From a virus, in IMG/VR virus record IMGVR_UViG_3300020457_000117, positions 1 through 21,934 of that record: a stretch of DNA of 21,934 bases; one strand, 5' to 3'. A program made the position numbers and the translations under genes. Positions 5,019 through 16,700 of the stretch are shown in pieces. Below the pieces are notes generated by a model. The model was not told where the DNA came from. It searched no databases and saw only the letters and a list, made by a program, of their open reading frames with translations. The stretch's first letter is position 1; the number at the start of each line of letters is the position of its first letter.

Positions 5019-5159
5019 ATGACCGAAAAGAAAATGTTGCGGGAAATTGCTAATGACACTATCACTCCTAAAAAGACTGATCGTAAAATAAACAATGATC
5101 TCTATGAAAATGATGATTTAGATTATGATGAAACTCTTTATGCACCTTGCGATATATAA
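5019..5159 (+). CDS. Small acidic hypothetical protein, 46 aa
   Basis: The frame from ATG 5019 to TAA 5157-5159 sits between the terminator and gp25. The 46-residue product has a basic first half (MTEKKMLREIAND, TPKKTDRKINND) and a very acidic second half (YENDDLDYDETLY), ending APCDI. It has no recognised domain. The leader TCTAGTGCTATT resembles the leader of the gene at 20811 and shares GTGCTATTAT with the gene at 449. The stop codon lies inside the late promoter for gp25, an overlap typical of compact phage genomes. Its reality rests on position and composition only. Confidence 0.5.
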   Translation: MTEKKMLREIANDTITPKKTDRKINNDLYENDDLDYDETLYAPCDI

Positions 5160-5203
5160 ATATTAATTAATACTAATAAATAAAGTAAGGTTTATAATAA
5201 ATA
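5155..5203 (+). promoter_or_regulatory. T4-type late promoter region before gp25
   Basis: TATAAATA at 5155-5162 matches the T4 late promoter octamer exactly and lies 42 bases before the gp25 start. Two further AATAAATA elements (5175-5182, 5196-5203) follow, the last abutting the ATG and so unlikely to act alone. This fits late, sigma-gp55-like transcription of the baseplate genes. GATAAATA at 4966-4973 is another partial match but precedes the terminator. Confidence 0.7.
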
Positions 5204-5204
5204 A

Positions 5205-5606
5205 ATGCCTTTACAGAGGGTAAGTCAAGGGTTTAAAGATATTAGCATGAGTTTTCAGGCTAATCCACTTAATAACGACCTTATAGGACTTAAAAACGAA
5301 AATGCTATCGCTAGAGCATTAAGGAATATTGTTTTTACCTTACCTGGTGAAAAATTCTTTAATGAAAACTTTGGTTCTAATGTTTCTGCTTCTCTTTTTG
5401 AGAATATTGATGATATTACTGCCTCTACCATAAAGGATGAAATATTTCAATCTATTATTAACTTTGAACCACGAGTTGAATTGACTAGCGTTAAGGTTTT
5501 CCCAAATTTTGATGAAAATGGGTTTGATGTTGTTATTAAATATATCATTATAGGGGCAGAAATTCCCCCACAAGAATTACAATTTGTTTTAATACCAACT
5601 AGGTAA
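5205..5606 (+). CDS. gp25: Baseplate wedge protein gp25
   Basis: The 133-residue product matches the gp25/GPW family in length (T4 gp25 is 132) and pattern: an N-terminal helix with NENAIARALRNIVFTLPGEK (31-50), FNENFGSNVS, a helical ITASTIKDEIFQSIINFEPR and the hallmark EPR motif at 88-90, then paired strands VELTSVKVFPNFDENGFDVVIKY. The protein forms part of the baseplate wedge core with gp6 and gp53 and is conserved in contractile injection systems. It follows a perfect late promoter and stops one base before the gp6 start codon. No strong Shine-Dalgarno is seen; AAGG lies about 15 bases upstream. Confidence 0.95.
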   Translation: MPLQRVSQGFKDISMSFQANPLNNDLIGLKNENAIARALRNIVFTLPGEKFFNENFGSNVSASLFENIDDITASTIKDEIFQSIINFEPRVELTSVKVFPNFDENGFDVVIKYIIIGAEIPPQELQFVLIPTR

Positions 5607-5607
5607 G

Positions 5608-7743
5608 ATGCCATTAGTTAATTTTAGTAACCTTGATTTTGATCAGGTTAAAACAACACTTAAAGAATATATTCAGTCGAATTCTAACTTCACTGACTAC
5701 GATTTTGAGGGATCTAACCTCTCAACTATCGTAGATGTTCTGGCATATAATACTTACATCACTTCATACAATGCCAACATGGTAACAAATGAAGTTTTCA
5801 TTGATAGTGCAACTTTACGAGAGAATGTAGTTAGTTTAGCAAGAAATATTGGATATTTACCTCGTTCTAGAAAAGCATCACAAGCAAATATAAGTTTTTT
5901 CGTCGATACAACAGGTATAAATCCTGCACCCTCAACTATTATACTTAAAAAAGGTCCAGTTGCAGCATCTCAAGGATCTTTTGGTGGTTCTTCTTTCGTT
6001 TTTTCAATTTTAGACGATATTACGGTTCCTGTTGTCAATAATATTGCAACATTTAACAATATTTTAGTTTATGAAGGAACTGTTTTATCATCTAACTTTA
6101 TTTTTAGCACAAGAGATCCAAATCAGAAATTTATTATCCCAAATACTGGTGTTGATACTGGATTAATGAAGGTTACAGTCGAACCAAACGCAAATTCTAT
6201 TAATGTAACGCAAAAATATAATTATACTCTCCAAGATAGCATTCTTGACATAAAATCTAACTCAAAAGTCTTCTATTTACAAGAAATTGAAGATGAACAA
6301 TACCAAATTTTCTTTGGAGACGGTATTTTTGGTCAAAAATTAGACGATGGCAACTTTGTAACTGTAGATTATATCGTTTCTAGTGGAAGTGAAGCAAATG
6401 GAGTCAATGCTTTTAGTTTTTCAGGTCGAATTGTTCATCAAGTAGCAGGTGCAGGGCAAAATAGAACTGAAACACCAATCACATCAGGCATTTCTTTAAT
6501 AACAACTAACATAAAAGCAACTGGAGGCGAAAGTATTGAGTCAGTTGAGTCGGTTAAGAAGTTTGCACCTAGAATTTATGCCTCTCAAAACCGTGCATTA
6601 ACTGCAAATGACTATGAAACTCTAATTCCAGCAAGAATTTACCCCGAAACAGAGTCAATTTCTGTTTTTGGAGGTGAAGAATTGATTCCTCCCCAGTATG
6701 GAAAGGTCTTTATTAGCATAAAACCAAGATCAGGTGATTTTTTACCAAATTTAACTAAGGATAACATCAAAAATAAGTTGAAAAAGTTTGCAGTTGCAGG
6801 AATTGTTCCAGAAATTCTTGATTTGAAGTACCTTTATCTAGAATCTGACTCCAAAATTTACTATAATTCCAATTTAGCACCTTCTGGTGGGATTGTTTCT
6901 TCAATAGTTCAACAAAATGCATCAAGATATGCAGATTCTAGTGAGTTGAACAAGTATGGAGCAAGATTTAAGTATAGTAAATTCTTAAATATGATTGATA
7001 ATAGTCATGATTCCATTACATCTAACATTACAACTGTTCAAATACGAAGAGATTTAAGAATAGTTCTTAATGCTTTTGCAGAATACTCTATTGGGTTTGG
7101 GAATGAGTTCCATATTAAGAACATGGGTGGTTATAATATCAAATCAAGTGCATTTACAGTATCAGGAATTAGTCAAGTTGTCTATATTTCAGACATTCCT
7201 AACACTAATAGAATAAATGGATCCTTATTCTTATTTACTTTACCATCTTCTAACTCTACATCACCTACAATTGTAAGAAGAAATGTCGGTTCTATCAATT
7301 ATCAGAAGGGAATTATTACTATTAATCCAATAGTTATACAATCTGGTAAGAAAAAAGACGGTCAAGCTATCATAGAACTATCTGCTACACCTAAATCTAA
7401 TGATGTCATTGGATTACAGGATCTTTATTTGCAACTAGATATAAGTAATAGTACCTTTGAACCTATTGTCGATGGAATTTCATCAGGTTTGAATCCATCA
7501 GCATCAAATTATACAGTATCTTCAAGTTTTGCAAATGGCAGTTTAGTCCGTGGCGGTGCAGTTAGTAGTGTAGTTGGTGAGGCAACTGGGGCAACTAGTG
7601 GCACAACAGGTACAACAGGCACGACAGGCACAAGCAGTTACGGAGGCGGTACATCAGGAGGTATGACTGGAGGCACGAGTGGTGCAACTGGTGGAACCAC
7701 TACATCATCTTCATCATCATCTTCATCAGGATCATCATACTAA
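5608..7743 (+). CDS. gp6: Baseplate wedge protein gp6
   Basis: This 711-residue protein is the gp6/J-type baseplate wedge subunit (T4 gp6 is 660). The N-terminus is characteristic: NFSNLDFDQVKTTLKEYI, then NFTDYDFEGSNLSTIVDVLAYNTY (about 28-50) and ENVVSLARNIGYLPRSRKAS. The middle is beta-rich, with QEIEDEQYQIFFGDGIFGQ (about 225-243) and AANDYETLIPARIYPE (about 333-347). gp6 dimers form the ring around the baseplate hub and bind gp25 and gp7. AGGTAAG just before the ATG is a close Shine-Dalgarno. Residues from about 655 to 711 are a Gly/Thr/Ser low-complexity tail not expected in the family. The gene sits between gp25 and the giant virion gene. Confidence 0.95.
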   Translation: MPLVNFSNLDFDQVKTTLKEYIQSNSNFTDYDFEGSNLSTIVDVLAYNTYITSYNANMVTNEVFIDSATLRENVVSLARNIGYLPRSRKASQANISFFVDTTGINPAPSTIILKKGPVAASQGSFGGSSFVFSILDDITVPVVNNIATFNNILVYEGTVLSSNFIFSTRDPNQKFIIPNTGVDTGLMKVTVEPNANSINVTQKYNYTLQDSILDIKSNSKVFYLQEIEDEQYQIFFGDGIFGQKLDDGNFVTVDYIVSSGSEANGVNAFSFSGRIVHQVAGAGQNRTETPITSGISLITTNIKATGGESIESVESVKKFAPRIYASQNRALTANDYETLIPARIYPETESISVFGGEELIPPQYGKVFISIKPRSGDFLPNLTKDNIKNKLKKFAVAGIVPEILDLKYLYLESDSKIYYNSNLAPSGGIVSSIVQQNASRYADSSELNKYGARFKYSKFLNMIDNSHDSITSNITTVQIRRDLRIVLNAFAEYSIGFGNEFHIKNMGGYNIKSSAFTVSGISQVVYISDIPNTNRINGSLFLFTLPSSNSTSPTIVRRNVGSINYQKGIITINPIVIQSGKKKDGQAIIELSATPKSNDVIGLQDLYLQLDISNSTFEPIVDGISSGLNPSASNYTVSSSFANGSLVRGGAVSSVVGEATGATSGTTGTTGTTGTSSYGGGTSGGMTGGTSGATGGTTTSSSSSSSSGSSY
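7582..7740 (+). repeat. Gly/Thr repeat and poly-Ser tract encoding the gp6 tail
   Basis: Four 9-base units of GGCACAACA type (7600-7635) encode Gly-Thr-Thr triplets, preceded by GGCAACTGG-like units and followed by Gly/Thr-rich codons and a TCA/TCT run (7708-7740) encoding about eight serines. The segment is in frame with gp6. It is richer in GC than its surroundings and of a form prone to slippage. Confidence 0.8.
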
Positions 7744-7752
7744 AACTATAAC

Positions 7753-10700
7753 ATGTCAGAAAAAAGAGTACAATTTAGTAATATTGTCCAAAATCAACTC
7801 CCTTCATATGTTAGGGCAGATTTTCCTTTAATATCTGAATTTTTAAAGCAGTATTATATTGCTCAAGAGTTTCAATCTGGTCCGATTGATCTGATTCAGA
7901 ATATTGATGAGTATGTAAAAATTGATGAAATTACAAATCTTAGCGAATCTGTTATTCTTGAAGAAGATATTGAAACAGATGCCACTACAATTAATGTAGA
8001 TTTATCAGCATCTGTAACAGGTACTAATGGATTCCCTGATTCTTATGGATTACTTAAGATTGGTGAGGAAATAATAACTTATACTTCAAAGACAGATACT
8101 TCATTTGTTGGATGTGTTAGAGGATTTGTTGGAACGTGCGACTATGATAAAGAATCATTACTTTTTAAAACATCTGATGCATCTATTCATAGTAAGGGTG
8201 ATGTAATTATAAATTTAAGTTGTTTATTTCTTAAGCAATTTTTATTAAAAAGTAAGTATCAATTACTACCAGGATTTGAAGGAAGAGCATTAAACGTAGA
8301 TTTAAACCAAAATGTTTTTATAAAACAATCAAAAGATTTTTACTTAAGTAAGGGAACTGATAGATCTTTTGAGATTTTATTTAAGGCACTTTATAATGAA
8401 GATGTTAGTGTAATTAAACCTAAAGATAGATTACTTACACCATCTAACGCTGAGTATAGGATTACAAAAGATATCGTTGTAGAACCCGTTACAGGCGATC
8501 CTAGCGACCTTACAGAGGCAACCCTGTACCAAGATGCATATTCAAATAATATTGAAAAAGCATATGCTCCAATTACAGCAGTCCAACAAATCAATGCTGG
8601 TGCTGGAAAAACATTTTATAAACTTAGCATAGATAGCGGATATAATAGAGATACTAGAGTAGATGGTTCTATATATGGAGAATTTTCAGTAAACCCAAAA
8701 ACAAAAATAATAGGAAAAGTATCTGCAGGAACTACTGTAGTGGATGTAGATTCTACAATTGGTTTTCCTAATAGCGGTGAATTATACGTAACTTATGAAG
8801 ATGAAAATATTGGATTTGTTTCTTATACTTCTTCATCGATAAACCAATTTTATGGAATTTCTAATGTATCAGGAACAATCTTAGATGGAACCACTGTAGG
8901 GATCAATACTTTTGCATATGGAACTTCAGGAATAGATGGTTCAATAGTTAAGGTTAGAATAACATCTGTATTAGAAAAAACTAATTATCCCAATAATACC
9001 TTTGGACATTCCAAAAATGAAACAGGAAAGATTAAAACTTTAGGTTTTAAGGGTACTGATTCTAAATTTAAAAATTGGATTTATAATGTAGCACCAATTT
9101 ATAAGATAAAAAGTTTTGATTTGATTGATGTATCAAATTTCACTTATAATGTTTCATTAGAAACAGAGCATTATTTTAACATAGGTGATTCTGCTCAAAT
9201 TATTACTTCAGGTTTACAATTAGCTGAATCAATGACAACTAAGATTGTCAGTGTTAATTCAGAAACCTCTTTTAGTATTCAGGGACAAGGGCAACTTCCT
9301 CCAGAAGGTGTTTATAATATTAAGAGATTAATATTACGTTCTACTTCTAACTCTTTTCCAGAATCTTCAATTTATTCTACAAATGTTCAGAATGTTTATT
9401 CTAAACCTGTAGATATTCTTAATGGAAAACCATATAATGGTCCTTCACATTTTCACCCAAATACAGGTAAGAAAATGGTGGGTGCAAAACATGTAGACAC
9501 ACCTCATCAAACTCTTACTACCATTAAAGGTTTAGATAAGTTATTAGTTGCATCTTCTTCTATACCTTCTTATCCTTCTCAACCAATTAATGCATCTACT
9601 AGATCAATTTCATTTAAAGGAACTTTTGTAGGTGATGAATTTAATATTAGTGATTTATCTGATGGCACTATTATTGATGATCATGGTTTTTATACTGGAG
9701 ATGAGGTATATTATACTCCAGAAACAATAACTTCATCTACAATTAGTCCTATTACAGGTTCAGTAGGAGTTACCACTTCTATAAACTATCTGCTTCCAAA
9801 AGAAGGTCTTTATTTTATTAAAAGAATAGATTCTAGAATAGTAAAATTTGCTGTAAGTGCATCTGATATTTACAATAATAAATTTGTTTCTATTCCTAGC
9901 ACCACTGTAATAAATCAAGTAATAGAACCTTACAAATTTAAAAACAAGACCTTAGAATCTCAAAAATTATTCAGAGAAGTATGTCCACCTGAAGAGCATA
10001 GTTCTAAAACAAAAACAGAGGCAGGATTTACTGGTATATTAATTAATGGAGTTGAGATATTAAATTATAAATCTCCAGATATTATAAGATACGGTAAAAT
10101 TGAAGATATTGAGATTTTAGCAGCAGGATCTAATTATGATATAATTAATCCTCCCAATGTAAATATCACAGATAATATTGGTACAGGTGCAACAGGATTT
10201 TTAGGTGTTTCTGGACAATTAAAAGAAATAAGAATAAAAGATAGTGGATATAATTATGCGAAAGCACCAAGGGTGACTATAACTGGTGGTGGAGGTGAAG
10301 GTGCAAAGGCTTCATCAAAAATGAAGTTAATTACTAATGAAGCACCATTTGTTGCTCAAGTTATTAATAACGTAATTAATGTTGGTTTAGGTGCAACTAA
10401 TTCTACAATTGGATTTAGCACTTTTCATAGATTCAATCAAGGTGAAAAAGTAATTTATATTTCAAATGGACAAAAAGGAGTTGCAGGATTAAGTACAAAT
10501 AATGTTTACTATGCTGGATTAAAAAATTCTACTAAAATTTCATTACACACAAGTGAAGAGGATGCATTTATTGGTATTAATACAGTTACTTTAACTGACT
10601 ATGGTGTAGGAACTCAATTTATAAGATCATTTGAGAAAAAATTAGTATTAGACTCTTTTGTTATTGTTGACAGTGGATCTAATTATAGAAATAATAGAAC

Positions 10701-13700
10701 TGTTGCTGTTGGTGTTAATACTTCAAATAATCAAATTAATGTTAATAACCATAATTATAATGATGGTGATATTATTAAGTATAATACTCTAGGAACAAAA
10801 ATTGATGGATTAGATGATGGTTCTGAATATGTTGTAACTAAAATTAATGATGATAATTTTAAACTTTCTGCACTAGGTCCAATTGGAGATAAAAAGTTTA
10901 ATTATACTACAAAACAGTATATTAATTTTATTTCAAAAGGTGTTGGAACTCAAGTCTTTAATTATCCAGAAATTAGTGTAACTTTAAGTGATGATGCAGA
11001 TCAAATTCAAGGAAGAAAGTATCCATGCGAAATTGATCCTATTTTTAGAGGTAGCATAACATCTCTAAATTTAACAAATAATGGTGTTGGATATGGTTCA
11101 TCTGAAATTATTAATTTTAACAGACAACCTTTAATTGAACTTTCTAATTCTATAAATGCTCAATTATCTGCCATTATTAATGATGGCAAAATAGTCGAAG
11201 TTCTTGTTATCAATCCTGGTTCTGGTTATGTTAGTTCTCCTGATATAATTGTTAATGGTAGTGGTATTGGTGCTGTACTTGTACCCATACTTGAAAATGG
11301 AACTATAAAAGAAGTTAAAGTTATTGATCCTGGTACAAACTACAGTCAAGACACAATCAATATTTCTGTTGTAACACCAGGAACTGGAGCAGAGTTTAAA
11401 TCAAATATTAAGACATGGACAATAAACTTAGTTGAAAAAAATAGAAGTTCATTTACTGCTGACGATGGTTTTATTACCAATCCAAGAAATATTGATTTTG
11501 GACTTCAATATTCTCATTTATATGCACCTAGAAAATTAAGAGGACAAACATTTGCTGTCGGTATTAATACTGTTACAGGTGATGTTTTATATGGACAATC
11601 TGATTTACAAATTGTTAATGGAGAGGAATCAACATCTCAGTTCCATTCACCAATAATTGGTTGGGCATATGATGGAAATCCAATTTATGGACCATATGGA
11701 TATACCTCTAAGAGTGGTGGATCAGTTGGTCAATTAAAGTCTGGATATGAAATTAATCTGTCTGATGAAAGACCTCCTAGCAATGTATTTCCTCCAGGAT
11801 TCTTTATAGAAGATTATTCTTATGTAAAAACAACTGATGCATTAACCTTAGATGAAAATAATGGAAGATTCTGTGTTACTCCAGATTATCCAAAAGGAAC
11901 ATATGCATATTTTGCTACAATTACGCCTGGTCAATTATTAGATTCTGATGGACCTTTTGAAGGATTTAAGAGTCCTGTTTTCCCGTATCTTATTGGTGAT
12001 AAGTTTAACTCAAAGGTAAATGAATTTAATTTGAAGATCTCTTCAAATCAAGATAATTTAGATTTAAATGAAACTGATTGGTCTAGAAATACAGATCCAT
12101 ATAATTTGATTGACGATACTCTTAGATATAACTATCTTTCTATTCCCGATGATTTATCACAAACTGTTGATGTTACTTCAGTGCTTCCAGGTTCTGTTGA
12201 TAGTATTGGTATTAGCACAGGAGGAAGTGATTATAAAATAGGAGAGTTTGTAGTCTTTAAAAATAGTGATACTCAAGGTTCTGGTGCTAATGCAAAAATA
12301 TCTAGAATTGAAGGAAAAACAGTTAAGTCTATAAGTTTAGGAACGACTAGTATTGATAGTGTTGAATTTTATTCAACATCAAATGGAGATTATGAAGTTG
12401 TTTCCTCTAATCCTCATAATTTTAAATTAAATGATCATATCATAGTTTCTGGATTATCTACAACTACTTCTAAGTTAGAGGGTGCATATAAAATAGGAAT
12501 TACTACTGCTAATTATTCTCTGACTGGTGGAGGAAGAACTTCTGGGGGTGTTGGTGATATATCAGCAACTGGTATCGTAACTTTCTTTAATGTTAGTGGT
12601 AATATTGTTGCAGAACCAAATGATATATTTAAAATTGGTACAGAAGAAATAAAAGTTCTAAATCCAGAACCAACAAAATCTAGACTTAGAATTTTGAGAG
12701 GTCAAAACGGAACTGCAGGATCTTCCCATACAGTAACATCTACTCTCTTTGAACAGCAACGAAGATTAACAATAAACTCAGGATTCCATACAACAGATAC
12801 TATAAAACGTAATACTGAAATTTATTTTGATCCTTCTGAGTCAGTTTCTGTTGGAGTTGGTATAGGAACTACATTATCATTCTCTAATCCTGGTGCTGGT
12901 GTAAGTGAACTTTTTGTTCCTTCAAAATCAATATTCCTCCCTAATCATAAATTAGAAACAGGAGATAAGTTAACATATAATTCTAATACAGGAACAGCAC
13001 TTTCAGTTAGGTATAATGAAAGTTCTTCTATAGTTTCTTTAACTGATGGGCAAACTCTTTTTGCTGCTAAAATTACTCCAGATTTAGTAGGAATATCAAC
13101 TGTTCTTGTAGGAGTAGGAACTACAGGATCATTTACTGGTATTGCAAGTGCTTTTAGTAACTCCTCTACTTTATTCTTTAGTGGAATAGGAACGGGAGTC
13201 TTTCATAGTTTTAAAACTAACTATAAACCAATAACAGGTAATATTAAAAGAAATTTAGTAACTGTATCAACAGCAAACACTCATGGATTAACCAGTGGTG
13301 ATATAACTGATATTAAAGTAAATCCTTCTATTGGATCCACTTTCATTGTGGAGTATAACGATTATAATAGAAGAATTGTAATTAATCCAAGAGATTTTGA
13401 TCTTGCAAGTGTAAACGTTGATACAAATACAATAACCATACCTGATCACGGATATTTTACTGGACAGAAAGTTATTCATACTGCAGCAACTCCTTCTGTT
13501 GGATTGGAAGATAATGCAATTTATTATGTTGTTGTAACTGGTGATAACACAATCAAATTATCACCAACTCTTTATGATGCAACTCTACTTAAACCAAATG
13601 TATTGAATATTACTGGTGCTGCTAATGGAACTATTGCTCCTATCAATCCAGCAATTAGTGCTTATAAAGATTCTTTAATTGATTTTAATCTTACAAGTCC

Positions 13701-16700
13701 TACATTATCATATCTTAAGTTAACAAGTCCATATTCTGCATTTGAATTAGATTTTTACACAGATAAAGAAATGACTATTCTTTGGAATAAGAGTAGTGAA
13801 AGTAGTTCATTTGAAATCAATAGAAGAGGAAGTGTAGGTATTTCTACAAATGCTAATGTAACTTTGGCAGTTAGTAAAAATTTACCATCAATTTTATACT
13901 ATAAATTTAATCCTATATTTGAATCAGATGTACCTGATGTTAAAAAAGAAATTATAGTAGATACTGAAAATTCTTCAAATAGTGAAATACAAATAAAAAA
14001 TAGTCTTTATAATGGAAAACAGCAAATTAATGTTGGTATTGGTTCTACTAATGCATTTACATATACGTTATCAGTAGATCCAGAAAAATCATCTTATATT
14101 TCATCTACATCTGAAATAGATTACACAACTAACTCAAAAACTGCTTTAGGTTCAATATCCAAGGTAGATGTACTTTATGGTGGTGGTAATTATTACAACC
14201 TTCCTGGTATTTCTACAATCACTACTTTATTTGGAAAAAATGCTATTATAAATGCGTCAAGTTCATCCATAGGAAAGATTAATAGTAATACTATTAAAGA
14301 TATTGGATTTGATTTTCCTTCTGACAAAACTTTAAGACCTTCTTTAAGTTTGCCTCAAGTTATAGTAATTGACGCACTTCAAGGAATTGAATCTATAGGA
14401 ATAACATCCGTTGGTCGTGGTTACTCTTCTGCACCTAAGTTATTAGTATTTGATGGTAAAACTGATGAGAAAGTAATAGGTTTAGATTTAGCGTATGATT
14501 TAGAATCATCTACGGTAACCATTTTATCTAACACTGCAGGAGTTAATAATACTCCACCAAAAGTTCTCCCTACAAAAAATAGTAACGGTGTAGGAATTAG
14601 TACTATTAGTTACAATTCTTCTACTAAAGATGTAACAGTTAGTCTTGAAGTAGGATTTGGAACTGATGATTCATTCCCATTTGCTTTTGGTGATAAAGTT
14701 CTGATTGAAGGCGTTAGTATTGGAGTAGGATCGGAAGGAAAGGGATATAATTCTGAAAATTATGATTATCAATTATTCTCTGTAGTATCTCTTGCAAAAA
14801 ATCCAGGTGGTATTGCAACAGTTGGATATAATTTAAGTGAACATTTCCCTGATAATTTGACAACTCCAGGTAATATGGATGTTTTCAATTCTTCAGGTAG
14901 AATTATTCCAGAAAAAGATTTTCCTAGTTTTGATGTTAAATTAAAATCTAAAGAATATTTTATAGGGGAAACCGTTTCATCTAAGTCTGCTTCTGGTAAA
15001 GTTGAATCATGGAATTCTATAAATGGAATATTAAATGTAACTTCTGACAATGATTTTAAAGTTGGTGAACGTATTACTGGTTCAACATCAAACAGTCAAG
15101 GGACAGCATCAGAAGTAAATTCTTATAATTCCTTTATTGACTTAAATTACTTCTCAATAGTTAAAAATGGATGGCAAAGTGAATCTGGAGTTTTAAATAA
15201 TAATTTACAAAGAGTTCAAGATAATCTTTATTATCAAAGATTTGCATATTCATTAAAATCAAGAGTTCCTTTTAGTACGTGGGAAGATATTGTTGGTTCT
15301 TTGAACCATACTTTAGGATTTAGAAAATTTGCAGATTTTCAAGCAGAATCTTCTAATGTAGGATCTTATGGTATAGTTGGTAGTCAAGTCTTATTTAATG
15401 CTGCTGGTGGATTTGACAAGACAGGTATTTCTACTGATAGTAGTGCTAATCCTCCTGGTGGACAATGGGTGATGTCTAGCACTCAAGGTAGTGCTAACGT
15501 ATCACAATCTCCAATAACAGTACGTCCTTTAGAACCCTCTGCTATTGTTGATAGACTTCAAGATGTAATTGGATTTGGTAATTTAAATTCTGTACATGAT
15601 TTTGAGATTGGTACTGAAAATACATTGAAAGTAACGTCTTCAGAAATAGTTTCTAATGAAATAATTTTATCTGGATCAAGAATTCTTACTGATTACTTTG
15701 AATCAATTGGAAACCGAGTTCTGACTATAGATGATATTAGTGGTCAATTTAATAGCAATCCAAGAACAACTGAATTTACCGTTGTAAGTAAGTTTAATTT
15801 AGAAGATACTAGATCTTTAAAATATATTACTTATGTTAAAGATAAGAGATTCTTCAATACAAGACAATTAATGATTGTTGATCTTGTTCATGATAATTAT
15901 ATTGGATATTTGAATCAATATGGTAGACTAGAAAATGTTCATGATTTAGGATCATTTGATTTCAATATTAGTGGAACTGAAGGTCAATTGCTATTCTTCC
16001 CAAATAAGAGTAAAGTAAATGATTATGAGGTTACTGCTTTATCATACAATATAAATGATAATTTATTGTCAGTAGGAAGCAGTGTATTTGGTGCTGCAGC
16101 AGAAGTTAAAACAAGCAGTGTGCAAATACCTGCCAATACTCCTACAACAATTGTAAGTATTGCTAGTACTTATCGTGCAGCAAAAGTTTTAGTATCTCTT
16201 ACTGCAGATACTACAAGGATTGATGCTGGTGGAGAATTTGAGTTTGATGAACTTAACATTCTTAATGATGGAACAAATGTAGAAATACTTGAATATCCAC
16301 AATTAATTACCAGCACTGGTTTAACCAATCCAATACCTGGATTTGGAACTTACTCTGGATATCTTGATGGTAATCTAGTGAAGATTGATTTCCATCCTCA
16401 TAACAGCACTGCTGGTGTAGGAACTACTTCAATAGTTAATACCATTCAAGTTGCTATCAGCAGTGAAACTTCTACTGGAACTGGTGCATTTGATTTAAAA
16501 CATGCCAGAATTGAAGGTAGATCAACAACTATAAGTTCTTCAGGTTCTCCAACTGAAAATGTTATTGGAAGTTATCCTGATGATTATGATGCAGCATATT
16601 TTATTGTTCAGATATCTGATACTACTAACAACACGTATTCCTTCTCTGAAGTAATTACTATTGATGATTATGATAGTGTTACTGATACTGGTGATACTTA

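Noticed and set aside
7600-7740. CRISPR-like or mobile-element repeat at the end of gp6
   Set aside because: The repeats are short, contiguous, in frame and encode low-complexity protein; there are no spacers or terminal inverted repeats.
14769-15050. Minus-strand 93-residue frame inside the giant gene
   Set aside because: Antisense to continuous coding sequence with repeat modules; no start signal or known motif.
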